From: Bacteroidia bacterium
GTDB taxonomy: Bacteria > Bacteroidota > Bacteroidia > UKL13-3
Length of the DNA: 64,000 bases
Reading direction: 5' to 3'
Assembly (NCBI GenBank): GCA_021740845.1
Contig: JAIOYZ010000017.1
Span: 1 to 64,000 of the forward strand
Shown here: in pieces, positions 15,895 through 24,796 of the stretch
How positions within the stretch are numbered: the stretch's first letter is position 1
Layout of the letters: the number at the start of each line of letters is the position of its first letter
Translations under genes and position numbers: made by a program
The notes under the pieces: generated by a model
Databases searched by the model: none
Told to the model about the DNA's origin: nothing
What the model saw: only the letters and a program-made list of their open reading frames with translations

Positions 15895-18800
15895 TTAGTT
15901 TTTATTAGTGTTTTGAAAGCTTTGATATTGAATAAACAACTGGTTGTATTGTTGAACCAAGTCTAAATACATGTTTTGAGTTTGCATGGCTTGGTTATGC
16001 AACAAGGTCCATTCCATAAAATTTAGATTGCCTTGTTGGTATTGTTGCCAAGCAGCATTGCGCGCTTTAATAGAATTGGGCAAAGCTGCATTTTCATAAT
16101 ACACACAAAGTTCTTCGAGTGATTTTAATTGCGCTTGCCAATCTCTAAGCTGTCTATTCATCAACTTTTTGGTATATTCATATTCCAATTCTCTTGCTTT
16201 TAACTCATAAGTTAAAGCCTTACTTTTACTTTGGTTCGAACCAAAAAATAATGGAACTCCTATACCTACCTGAACTGCCTGAAAACGGCTAGATTTAGCA
16301 TAATAAATATCATCAGCTCCCATTCCCCTTATCGACATATTTTGATAACCAAATTGCAATTCTGGCAAAAACTGCGAACGTGCTGTTTTTAGCTTTCCTT
16401 CACTAATTTTTTGTTGCTGTTTTATGCGCAATAAATAAGGACTATTTTCAATAGCTATGCTATCCGAAAAACCAGTAGCAATCCTTTGTAAGGTATCCAC
16501 TGGATAAAAATTATTTTCGCTGCCCAACAACAATTGAAAACGCAATAAACAAGCTTTCTTTTCTAAAACAACTTGCTGCAAAATTCGCATAGATTCTGCA
16601 CGCTGCTGCTCTGCCGAGGCCTTTTCTATAATATTAGTTTCGCCTGCCTTTAAACGCAATTCAGATAACCTAACTTGCTCCATCAATCGCTGATCAAATT
16701 CTTGCAATTGCTTTTCCTTTTCTAATAAATATACATAAGCATAATATTGTTTAGAAACCTCAGCACGCAAATCCAATTTCTGAGATTGGTATTCCTGCTG
16801 AGCCAAATCGTATTCTGCTTTCAGCACTTTCTTTTGGTTCAAATAAACCGTTGGAAAAGCTAAACTTTGGCTCACCACAAACCTGTTGTCTGTAAATGCA
16901 GAGTTAATCTGACCCTGTTCAAATTGTGCCGAGGTTTGAGGTAAATTCCAAGCACTTCCTTTCATCTTTTGCGCGAACTTAGTTTTGTAAGCTTGTGCAC
17001 TTAAACCTTGGTTATTTTTAAATGCAGAATCTAAGGCTGCATTTATACCAATTGGTGTTTGCGCATATGCGTGGGTGAAAAATAGAAATGGAATTAACAA
17101 ACTAAGTTTAGGATATTTCACCTTTGGTTTGCTTTCGAACAATAAATATAAAACTGGTAAAACAAAAAGTGTAAGTAAGGTTGCTAATAATAATCCTCCA
17201 ATAACAACAGTTGCCAAAGGTCGTTGAACCTCTGCTCCTGCACCATTAGACAATGCCATTGGTAAAAAGCCTAAAGATGCAACACAGGCTGTCATTAACA
17301 CCGGACGTAACCTCAATTTTGTGCCCGCCAAAACAACATCCATTAAATCTTTAGAACCTTCATTTTTTTGTCGGTTAAACTCTGCTATTAATACAATACC
17401 ATTAAGTACTGCAACACCAAATAAGGCAATAAAACCAACACCAGCAGAAATACTAAATGGCAAACCTCTAGCTGCTAATCCAAAAATTCCACCAATTGCA
17501 GAAAGGGGAATAGCAGAATAAATTAGCAAACCATGTTTCATTGAATTGAAAGCGAAATACAATAACAATAAAATCAACAATAAGGAAACAGGTACTGCAA
17601 TAGCTAAACGAGATTTAGCTGCTTCTAAATTTTCGAAAGCACCACCATAAGTAACATAATAACCGGGTGGCAATTTAATATCTGCTTGCATCTTAGCCTG
17701 CAACTCTTTTACTATGCTTTGTACATCTCTTCCACGTACATTAAAGCCCATCACCACGCGGCGTTTAGCATCTTCCCTTTGTATTTGGTTTGGACCATCA
17801 ACAATGTTTACATTGGCAAGTTGACTTAATGGAATCTGCGCGCCAGATAAAGTTGGAATTAACAAATTCTGAATGTCTTGCAATTGGGTCCTTTGTTCTT
17901 TACCTAATCGCACTACCAAACTAAATCTTCTTTCACCTTCATAAACCATACCCGCAGATTTGCCTGCAAATGCAGAGTGAATTACTTGGTTAACATCATT
18001 AATATTTAGTTGATAAGAAGCCAAAATATCTCTATTGTATTGAATCACAATTTGAGGCATGCCGGTAACTTGTTCAATAAAAATATCTTTAGCACCTTCT
18101 ACCTCCTGCGCCATTTTACCCAACCTGTTTGCGTAATAAGCTAAAGTATCTAAATCTTCACCAAAAATCTTGCATACTACATCTTGCCTAGCACCTGTCA
18201 TTAGTTCATTAAAACGCATTTGCACAGGATATTGAAAACCAAATGTAGCACCCGAAATTACTTCCAACGACTTGCTCATTTTTTCTGCTAACTCAGGGAA
18301 AGTTTTGGCACTTGTCCATTCCTTTTTATCCTTTAAAATAATCATCAAATCTTGAGCTTCCATGGGCATTGGATCGGTAGGAATTTCACCACTACCAATT
18401 TTACTTACCACCTCCAAAACCTCTGGATATTGAGATTTAAGTATTTTTGACGCTTGTTTAGCAACATCAATACTTACATTTAAATTACTTCCCGTTAATA
18501 CTCGCGTTTCAACCGCAAAATCACCTTCTTCCAAGGAAGGAATAAACTCTCCTCCCAATTGAGTCATAACACCCAAAGCGATGATAAACAAAGCCAGAAC
18601 TGTGCTAATCACTAGCTTTGGAAATTTCATTATTAAGATTAATCTCTTTTCATAAAATGCTTCAATTTTAGCCATCCATCTATCTGCAAAATTGAGTTCA
18701 TGAGAGATGTTTTTCAAGATAAGAGCACTCATCATTGGCACATAGGTAAGTGATAAAATAAAAGCACCTAATAAGGCAAATGCCACTGTTTGGGCCATAG

Positions 18801-20235
18801 GTTTAAACATTTTTCCTTCTATACCTTCTAAACTAAAAATTGGCAGGTAAACAATTAAAATAATTAACTGTCCAAACACCGCACTGTTCATCATTTTACC
18901 AGCAGCATGTTTCACTTCAGAATCCATTTTTCCATGAGATAAATCTGTCACTTTAGAAAACCTTCGACTATGCGTTATGGTATGCATTACTGCCTCCACA
19001 ATAATTACTGCGCCATCTACAATCAAGCCAAAATCTAATGCACCTAAACTCATTAAATTACCGCTCACACCAAAGGCGTTCATCATTATTACAGCAAACA
19101 ACATAGAAAGCGGAATAACAGAAGCAACCAGCAAACCAGCGCGCATGTTTCCTAAAAATAAAACCAAGATGAAAATTACTATCAATGCACCTTCCATCAA
19201 ATTGGTTTCTACGGTACCAATGGCATTGTTTACCATTTTGGTTCGATCCAAAAATGAATCCAATAAAACACCTTCGGGTAAGGTTTCTTGAATTTGAGCT
19301 ATACGCTCTTTTACAGCTTTAATAACCTCATTGCTATTGGCACCTTTAAGCATCATTACCACCGCACCAGCCACTTCCTGCTCATCGTTGTAAACCATGG
19401 CACCATAACGCGTGGCATTGCCAATTACAACCTTTCCAATATCATGAACAAAAAGAGGCGTTCCATTGGGTAAAACTTTTACTACAATTTGCTCCACATC
19501 TTTAGAAGAGGTAAGCAGGCCTTCTGTTCTAATAAACAAAACTTGCGGACCTTTTTCTATATAAGCACCACCTTCATTTTGGTTGTTTTTTTCCAAGGCA
19601 TCAAATACTTCCTGAATACTAACTTGATGAGCTTGCAATCTATTTGGATCTACCTCTACCACATATTGCTTGAGGAATCCACCAAAACTACTCACATCGG
19701 CAACGCCTTTTACACCCAACAACTGACGACGAACAATCCAATCCTGAATGGTTCTTAATTCCTGTGCATTAAACTTCTTTTCAAACCCAGGTTTTGGTCG
19801 TAATACATATTGATAAATTTCTCCCAAACCCGTTGTAACTGGCCCCATTTCTGGAGTACCAATACCGGCTGGGATTTGATCTTTAACACCCTGAAGACGC
19901 TCGCTAACTTGCTGTCTGGCCCAGTAAACATCTGTATTATCGTCGAATACAATGGTAACTAAGGAAAGTCCAAAGCGAGAAAAACTTCTAATTTCTATTT
20001 TACCCGGAATATTACTTAATGCCTGTTCTAATGGAAAGGTAATTAAGCGTTCAACATCAGGAGCGCCCAAAGATGGCGATAAAGTAATAACCTGAACTTG
20101 GTTATTGGTAATATCAGGAACCGCATCAATGGGCAGTTTCGTAAGCTGGTATGCACCAAACACTAATAAGAAAAAAGTGAATAGCGCAATAATCAATTTA
20201 TTATGGACAGAAAATCCAATGATTCTGTTTAACAT
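15895..20235 (-). CDS. CusA/CzcA heavy-metal RND pump fused to a TolC-like domain
   Basis: 1446 residues. Residues 1 to ~1035 form a complete heavy-metal RND pump; LGALDFGLIVDGAVIIVEAV in helix 4 (~395-415) is the HME-RND signature with the proton-relay Asp and Glu. After the last helix and KPKVKYPKLS, a hydrophobic segment ending HAYAQ (~1045-1058) leads into a ~390-residue outer-membrane-factor domain rich in long helices (DLAQQEYQSQKLDLRAEVSK). This fusion is known in Bacteroidota. It probably exports Cu+, Zn2+ or Co2+; the metal cannot be decided. Whether the hydrophobic joint is cleaved to free the channel is not visible. Confidence 0.92.
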   Translation of the reverse strand: MLNRIIGFSVHNKLIIALFTFFLLVFGAYQLTKLPIDAVPDITNNQVQVITLSPSLGAPDVERLITFPLEQALSNIPGKIEIRSFSRFGLSLVTIVFDDNTDVYWARQQVSERLQGVKDQIPAGIGTPEMGPVTTGLGEIYQYVLRPKPGFEKKFNAQELRTIQDWIVRRQLLGVKGVADVSSFGGFLKQYVVEVDPNRLQAHQVSIQEVFDALEKNNQNEGGAYIEKGPQVLFIRTEGLLTSSKDVEQIVVKVLPNGTPLFVHDIGKVVIGNATRYGAMVYNDEQEVAGAVVMMLKGANSNEVIKAVKERIAQIQETLPEGVLLDSFLDRTKMVNNAIGTVETNLMEGALIVIFILVLFLGNMRAGLLVASVIPLSMLFAVIMMNAFGVSGNLMSLGALDFGLIVDGAVIIVEAVMHTITHSRRFSKVTDLSHGKMDSEVKHAAGKMMNSAVFGQLIILIVYLPIFSLEGIEGKMFKPMAQTVAFALLGAFILSLTYVPMMSALILKNISHELNFADRWMAKIEAFYEKRLILIMKFPKLVISTVLALFIIALGVMTQLGGEFIPSLEEGDFAVETRVLTGSNLNVSIDVAKQASKILKSQYPEVLEVVSKIGSGEIPTDPMPMEAQDLMIILKDKKEWTSAKTFPELAEKMSKSLEVISGATFGFQYPVQMRFNELMTGARQDVVCKIFGEDLDTLAYYANRLGKMAQEVEGAKDIFIEQVTGMPQIVIQYNRDILASYQLNINDVNQVIHSAFAGKSAGMVYEGERRFSLVVRLGKEQRTQLQDIQNLLIPTLSGAQIPLSQLANVNIVDGPNQIQREDAKRRVVMGFNVRGRDVQSIVKELQAKMQADIKLPPGYYVTYGGAFENLEAAKSRLAIAVPVSLLLILLLLYFAFNSMKHGLLIYSAIPLSAIGGIFGLAARGLPFSISAGVGFIALFGVAVLNGIVLIAEFNRQKNEGSKDLMDVVLAGTKLRLRPVLMTACVASLGFLPMALSNGAGAEVQRPLATVVIGGLLLATLLTLFVLPVLYLLFESKPKVKYPKLSLLIPFLFFTHAYAQTPIGINAALDSAFKNNQGLSAQAYKTKFAQKMKGSAWNLPQTSAQFEQGQINSAFTDNRFVVSQSLAFPTVYLNQKKVLKAEYDLAQQEYQSQKLDLRAEVSKQYYAYVYLLEKEKQLQEFDQRLMEQVRLSELRLKAGETNIIEKASAEQQRAESMRILQQVVLEKKACLLRFQLLLGSENNFYPVDTLQRIATGFSDSIAIENSPYLLRIKQQQKISEGKLKTARSQFLPELQFGYQNMSIRGMGADDIYYAKSSRFQAVQVGIGVPLFFGSNQSKSKALTYELKARELEYEYTKKLMNRQLRDWQAQLKSLEELCVYYENAALPNSIKARNAAWQQYQQGNLNFMEWTLLHNQAMQTQNMYLDLVQQYNQLFIQYQSFQNTNKN

Positions 20236-20325
20236 TTTTTTGAAATGAATTTAAGAAATGAATTGGGCTAAGTAAGCCCGAAATAAAAAACAAGTAGATT
20301 CCTAAGAACTACTCTTTAATTGCAA

Positions 20326-20721
20326 CTAGGCAAATTTGGGCGGCTGAAAAATGCCACCTGGCTTACGAAAAGAATATAGGTTGTGTTTAACCCTTGCCAA
20401 TTCAATTGGTTCGGCAACTGGTGCTTCCAATTGAAAAACATAAAAATCTTGTTGAAGTGCAACTATGGTGCTAGGTGAAATCTGAAACAAAGGCAAGTCT
20501 TGGTGATCCTCTTCTTGTCTATGTCGAGAATCATCACTGTAATGCAAAGAAATAAATTCGGTAATGCTAACTGTTCCATGCTCTTCTAAATGATGGCGGT
20601 AATGGTTTACCAAAGAAGGCAGCTTATTCAATTGTTCCGAAAAACCGGGCATCAAAGAACTCAATAGGAATAAACTTCCCACCAAGCTAAAGGCTACCAT
20701 TTTTAGTTTCCGAATCAACAT
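20326..20721 (-). CDS. Small exported His-rich protein before the metal pump
   Basis: 131 residues from ATG 20719-20721 (MLIRKLKMVAFSLVG). The hydrophobic N-terminus ends near SSLMPG. The mature part has VNHYRHHLEEHG and DDSRHRQEEDHQD, His/Asp-rich patches that could bind metal; similar proteins precede CusA-type operons in Bacteroidota. Start choice: TACTTTTG (20726-20733, minus) is a perfect -7 element just upstream, so an ORF reaching back to 20802 is unlikely, and a start at 20700 (MVAFSLVG) is also possible. It lies 90 bp before the pump gene. Metal sensing or chaperoning is inference. Confidence 0.7.
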   Translation of the reverse strand: MLIRKLKMVAFSLVGSLFLLSSLMPGFSEQLNKLPSLVNHYRHHLEEHGTVSITEFISLHYSDDSRHRQEEDHQDLPLFQISPSTIVALQQDFYVFQLEAPVAEPIELARVKHNLYSFRKPGGIFQPPKFA

Positions 20722-20973
20722 AGTGCAAAAGTAGGTGTTTTTACTTTTCATTGGTTCAAACCGAAACCAACAACAATTATTTAACAAAACACAAAGCACC
20801 AATTTGCAAGTAAAAACCCTTGAAGCCCCTTTATTTTGGCTTATTTATAATGCATTCAAATTAATTTGAAAACAAAAATATGACACAAACCAGCCGTCAT
20901 AAACTTAGTAAAATTTCATTTTTTTGCATTTGCCATAATTGCTAATTACCTTTTCACAACACAAAGAACAAAC

Positions 20974-21861
20974 ATGCGCCATACTATAAAACCTTATCTA
21001 TTCCTCCTTTTGGGACTATTGTTCTTAGGACTTCAAAGCAAAAAAAAGCAGAAGCCTTTACATGATATTAGCAGTTTTGAGCAAAATTTTGTGGCGATTT
21101 CAGATCAACTTTATGTGTGCAAATACGAAACTTGTAATCTAGATTACATGGCGTTTTTATACGATGTTAAATACCGAATGAAGCCGGCCATTTACCAAAG
21201 TCTTTTGCCAGATACCAGCAATTGGTTGAAGCCTGGAACTAATAATCCGCCTTATGCTAAATATTATTTGAGGCATCCCGCTTTTGCATATTATCCTTTG
21301 GTAAATATAAATTACGAGCAAGCAAATTTCTATTTAAATTGGCTCAGCCAAAAATACAATAACCACCCAAAACGGCCTTTTAAAAAGGTAGTATTTAAAT
21401 TGCCAACTAGAAAAGAATGGGTGAAAGCAGCAGGAGTTGGCGTGTATAAAGAAGGCTATCCTTGGGGCGCAGCTTTAGCAGACAAACCTTCAAAAATGTT
21501 AGCCAATTATTGTTCTGGCGAATACATTGAAAAGGTTTGGAAAGACAGTGTTTTAAATGAATTTGGGGTAAAAGTTAAAGCCCAAGATTCTGTAATAGTT
21601 TACGCTGCTTGTCATGCAAAAAAAGATTTATATTATACCCAAGAAGTTAATTTAAAAGATGCCAAACAAACAGAAAATGGTTTGTATCATGTTGGCGGAA
21701 ACGTTAGCGAAATGATTAGCAGCAAAGGAGATTGCGTGGGCGGAAACTTTTTATCCAACCCAGAATGGATGCAACTAGATGCACCCAATGAATTTGGCCC
21801 AGGCTATATTGCTTGCCCTTTGGTTGGCTTTAGGGTTTTTATGCAAGTCATAGAAAAATAA
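20974..21861 (+). CDS. Formylglycine-generating-enzyme-like (SUMF1) exported protein
   Basis: 295 residues with an N-terminal hydrophobic signal (MRHTIKPYLFLLLGLLFLGL). The FGE/SUMF1 fold is indicated by YPLVNINYEQANFYLNWLSQK, FKLPTRKEWVKAA, YPWGAAL, HVGGNVSEMI, VGGNF and a C-terminal GFRVFMQV. In Bacteroidota related proteins include the gliding/secretion lipoproteins GldJ and GldK. The C-terminal active-site pattern of true formylglycine enzymes is not clearly kept, so a structural or binding role is as likely as catalysis. No sulfatase is nearby. A motif copy (21874) lies between it and the next gene. Confidence 0.8.
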   Translation: MRHTIKPYLFLLLGLLFLGLQSKKKQKPLHDISSFEQNFVAISDQLYVCKYETCNLDYMAFLYDVKYRMKPAIYQSLLPDTSNWLKPGTNNPPYAKYYLRHPAFAYYPLVNINYEQANFYLNWLSQKYNNHPKRPFKKVVFKLPTRKEWVKAAGVGVYKEGYPWGAALADKPSKMLANYCSGEYIEKVWKDSVLNEFGVKVKAQDSVIVYAACHAKKDLYYTQEVNLKDAKQTENGLYHVGGNVSEMISSKGDCVGGNFLSNPEWMQLDAPNEFGPGYIACPLVGFRVFMQVIEK

Positions 21862-21921
21862 TAAAAAAGGTTCGGTTTGAACCAAACTCATTTTTGCGGG
21901 TATAAGAATAAAATCACACAC

Positions 21922-23085
21922 ATGAAAAAACTACTTTTCTTCGCAATGCTTTTGGTTCAAACCGCCCAAAACTCCTTTGCCCAAAAGGCTGAGCCCATTG
22001 TTAGCTTTGCATTATGCTTAAAATCTGGCGCCTACTATACAGAACAAATTTCCCTTTGGAAAGCAGAAATAGACAAAGACAAAACAAACTCTTATGCTTG
22101 GTACAATTATTACCGCGCCAATAGAAACGCCATTAGAAAAGATACTAGCGACCATAGAAGCTTTCAAGAAAAAAACAAAGCACTTCAAGATTTGGTAATT
22201 GAAATGGAAAAAGCTGTACCCAATTCTTACGATTACGCTATTGTAAAATGGATGAACGAAGGAAACAATTTTACCTATTTACCTTACCTCAAAAAAGCAG
22301 AAGAATTAGGTTCAAACAGAACAGAACATTACCCAGATATGATGGGCTGGGGCGAGGTTACTAGAGACTTAGCAAAAAAAGAAAAATACAGCAAATTAAT
22401 GTATGAAAACACCACGGTCTCTCCGGGTTTAATGTATTATAATTACAATGTTTTGGCAGGTTTAAAACCAAATGCAATTCTAATAACCTGTGGCGATAAC
22501 GATACTTATCCTGCATGGATGCAACAAGCTCTTGGTTTTAGAAAAGATGTTTATGTTATTAATGCCTACCTAATTCATATAGAATCTTATAGAACAAAAT
22601 TGTTTAAAGAACTAGGAATTGAGCCTCTAAAACCAAACGAAATTGACACGACCAGTTATGAAAAAGAACAAAAATGGTATGATGAAAAATTAATCAAAAC
22701 TTTGGCTAGTAACAAAAAGGGTTACCCGGTATATTTAGCATTAACTTGTGGTGAAAATTTCACGAAGCCTATTGAAGAAAACCTTTATCTAACAGGATTG
22801 GCGTATGAGTACAGCACAACGGTAATTGATAACCTAGCTTTGTTAAAACGCAATTTCGAACAGGTATATTTATTGGATTATATTCAACATTCATTTTTCA
22901 CCGATATTTCTGAATATTATTCAAAGCTTACACATTGCAATTATATTGTTCCTATGATTAAATTATACGAGCATTATATGCTTTCGGGTGAAAATCAAAA
23001 GGCAGAAACACTAAAGGAACTAGTTCTAAATATTGTAAAAGGAACCGACCAAGAAGCACAAACTATTAGTTATTTTAAGCAGTAA
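21922..23085 (+). CDS. Exported protein with the GDNDTYP motif
   Basis: 387 residues from ATG 21922, chosen because MKKLLFFAMLLVQTAQNSFAQ is a clean signal peptide; an upstream in-frame start at 21877 would bury it. No other membrane helix. The core PNAILITCGDNDTYPAWMQQ plus FRKDVYVINAYLI matches the C-terminal part of DUF2723/TMEM260-type membrane glycosyltransferases, but the multi-helix N-terminal part is missing. The N-terminal half is helical (ALQDLVIEMEKAVP). The catalytic role of that domain in isolation is unknown to me. A motif copy (21954) encodes LVQT inside the signal peptide. Confidence 0.7.
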   Translation: MKKLLFFAMLLVQTAQNSFAQKAEPIVSFALCLKSGAYYTEQISLWKAEIDKDKTNSYAWYNYYRANRNAIRKDTSDHRSFQEKNKALQDLVIEMEKAVPNSYDYAIVKWMNEGNNFTYLPYLKKAEELGSNRTEHYPDMMGWGEVTRDLAKKEKYSKLMYENTTVSPGLMYYNYNVLAGLKPNAILITCGDNDTYPAWMQQALGFRKDVYVINAYLIHIESYRTKLFKELGIEPLKPNEIDTTSYEKEQKWYDEKLIKTLASNKKGYPVYLALTCGENFTKPIEENLYLTGLAYEYSTTVIDNLALLKRNFEQVYLLDYIQHSFFTDISEYYSKLTHCNYIVPMIKLYEHYMLSGENQKAETLKELVLNIVKGTDQEAQTISYFKQ

Positions 23086-23115
23086 ATCTTGTCTGTGAAT
23101 ATAGGTTCATATAAT

Positions 23116-23661
23116 ATGAAACAGGCCACAGACGAAGCTCTCATGCAGCTCATTAGCAAAGGAAACAAAGCTGCTCTTGAGATTTTGTACGAGCGGTATT
23201 TTGACAAACTAACTTGGTTTGCCCAACAATATACCTACGATTTACATTTGGCAGAAGATATGGTGCAAGATGTTTTCATTAAACTCATTGAGCATCCAGA
23301 ACAATTTGATGCCACTAAAAAGTTTTCTACTTGGGTCTATTCTTTAACAGGAAATAAATGCAAAAATCTATTAAGAGATTCTGAAAATAGAAGCAAACTT
23401 ATAAACTCTCAATCTCAGGCAAACAATACAGAACCGCACTCTTTGCACGATTTGGAATTACTAAAAAAAGAAATTAGAAATGAATTCAAAGTGATGAACG
23501 AAAAAGAAAAATCTCTTTTTGTTTTGCGCTTCGAACACGAATTACCCATTAAAGAAATTGCAGAAATAACTCAATTACCAGAAGGCTCTGTTAAATCTGG
23601 AATCTATTATTTATTAAAAAAATTGGCCAAAAATTTAAATCGCTTTACACATGAATCCTAG
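23116..23661 (+). CDS. ECF-type RNA polymerase sigma factor
   Basis: 181 residues from ATG 23116 (MKQATDEALMQLI). Region 2 is LYERYFDKLTWFAQQYTYD then AEDMVQDVFIKLIEHPEQF and FSTWVYSLTGNKCKNLLRD; region 4 is FVLRFEHELPIKEIAEIT then LPEGSVKSGIYYLLKKLAK, a helix-turn-helix for the -35 element. It overlaps the next gene by 11 bp; that gene encodes a single-span membrane protein that is a plausible anti-sigma partner. The pair may respond to an envelope signal. Confidence 0.9.
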   Translation: MKQATDEALMQLISKGNKAALEILYERYFDKLTWFAQQYTYDLHLAEDMVQDVFIKLIEHPEQFDATKKFSTWVYSLTGNKCKNLLRDSENRSKLINSQSQANNTEPHSLHDLELLKKEIRNEFKVMNEKEKSLFVLRFEHELPIKEIAEITQLPEGSVKSGIYYLLKKLAKNLNRFTHES

Positions 23662-24298
23662 TCCAGAACAAATACCCAATGAGATTTTTGATTGGTTACA
23701 AACTAAAAGCTACGACCAATTAAATCAAAATCAGCAACAAGAACTTGCTTCATTTTTCACAGAGCAAGAATATACTCTTATGCATCAAATTGCATTACAA
23801 AGCAAGGTTTTGAGCAATGAAAATGTAAGCAGAAAAGCACGCATCAAAGAAAACCTTTTATTGAAATTGGATCAACAACAAAGTAAGCGCAAAACCCCGC
23901 TAATACTAGTAAAATGGCAGGCATGGAAAGTTGCAGCAAGTTTCATTTTAATCTTGGGCATTACTGTTTTTCTCTTAAAAAATAGTTTTCGGTTTGAACC
24001 AAATACCAATAATTTAATTACAAAAATAGATACCGTATTTATTGAAAAATTGGTTGAAGTTGAACCTGTAAAAATTTACGATACGGTATATCTAACACAG
24101 AATTTCAGGAAAGAAAATAAAGGAAATAGAAAGGTGCAAAATATTGAAATGAAGATGGACAATCGCAATCAGGCTTCTACTCAAACGGATTTAAATATTC
24201 AAAGTATTGAAGACATAGAATCACTGCCAAATAAAAGCAGAAGCAACTCCATTAAAGACGATACACTCCTGAAGCAATATGGATTTGTTAGCCTATAG
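23651..24298 (+). CDS. Single-span membrane protein, putative anti-sigma factor
   Basis: 215 residues. The N-terminal ~85 residues are cytoplasmic-like (IFDWLQTKSYDQLNQNQQQEL); one membrane helix lies at ~95-113 (AASFILILGITVFLL), followed by a periplasmic Lys/Asn-rich tail. The gene overlaps the sigma factor gene, the usual layout for an anti-sigma factor. There is no zinc-type HxxxCxxC motif, so the call depends on position and topology. A motif copy (23991) encodes FRFEPN just outside the helix. Confidence 0.6.
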   Translation: MNPSPEQIPNEIFDWLQTKSYDQLNQNQQQELASFFTEQEYTLMHQIALQSKVLSNENVSRKARIKENLLLKLDQQQSKRKTPLILVKWQAWKVAASFILILGITVFLLKNSFRFEPNTNNLITKIDTVFIEKLVEVEPVKIYDTVYLTQNFRKENKGNRKVQNIEMKMDNRNQASTQTDLNIQSIEDIESLPNKSRSNSIKDDTLLKQYGFVSL

Positions 24299-24349
24299 CA
24301 TCAATTAAGATTGGGTTCTTTACCTTTGGTGCTTATAGTAATATTTCTA

Positions 24350-24796
24350 TTGAAAAATAAATCCACAAAACACTCAAGTTTAGCTATTCCAGAATCCGAC
24401 TATCTGTATTTAGAACCCTCACAAATTGAGGGTTCAGGACAAGGTTTAAGAACAGCTATTGATATTTATAAAGACGAATGTTTTGCTCAATTTGAAGGCG
24501 AATTGCTTAACCAAAAACAAGCCAATGAAAGAGCAGAAAATAGAGAAAATGGATATTTTATAAGTCTGTTAAATGGGAGAATTTTAGATTCAAAAAACAC
24601 AGATTGCTTTGCCAAATTTGCCAACGATGCGGAAGGATTTATTCAATCAAATTTTAAGAATAATTCAAAAATAACACTCAACCAACAAAACAAAGTTTGC
24701 TTAATGGCCACTAAAAAAATTAAGGCAGGTGAAGAGATATTTTGTGGCTATGGAAAGAAATATTGGGAAAGCTTTAAGAAACAAAACGCTACTTAA
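24350..24796 (+). CDS. SET-domain protein (putative protein methyltransferase)
   Basis: About 148 residues from a TTG at 24350; a TTG at 24311 would add a 13-residue hydrophobic stretch, and there is no ATG in frame. The domain shows IEGSGQGLRTAIDIYKDE (start of SET), FAKFANDAEGF (counterpart of the NHS/ND motif) and KKIKAGEEIFCGYGKKYW (C-terminal GEEI and YG signature). SET enzymes transfer methyl groups from S-adenosylmethionine to lysines, mostly in eukaryotes; bacterial members are sporadic. It ends 8 bp inside the convergent glycosyltransferase gene. Substrate unknown. Confidence 0.75.
   Translation: MKNKSTKHSSLAIPESDYLYLEPSQIEGSGQGLRTAIDIYKDECFAQFEGELLNQKQANERAENRENGYFISLLNGRILDSKNTDCFAKFANDAEGFIQSNFKNNSKITLNQQNKVCLMATKKIKAGEEIFCGYGKKYWESFKKQNAT

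Noticed and set aside
20726-20762. Motif copy at 20753 as the -33 (TTTG) of the small His-rich gene
   Set aside because: The spacer to TACTTTTG would be 23 bases, and other upstream copies are not spaced as -33 elements, so a general promoter role is not supported.
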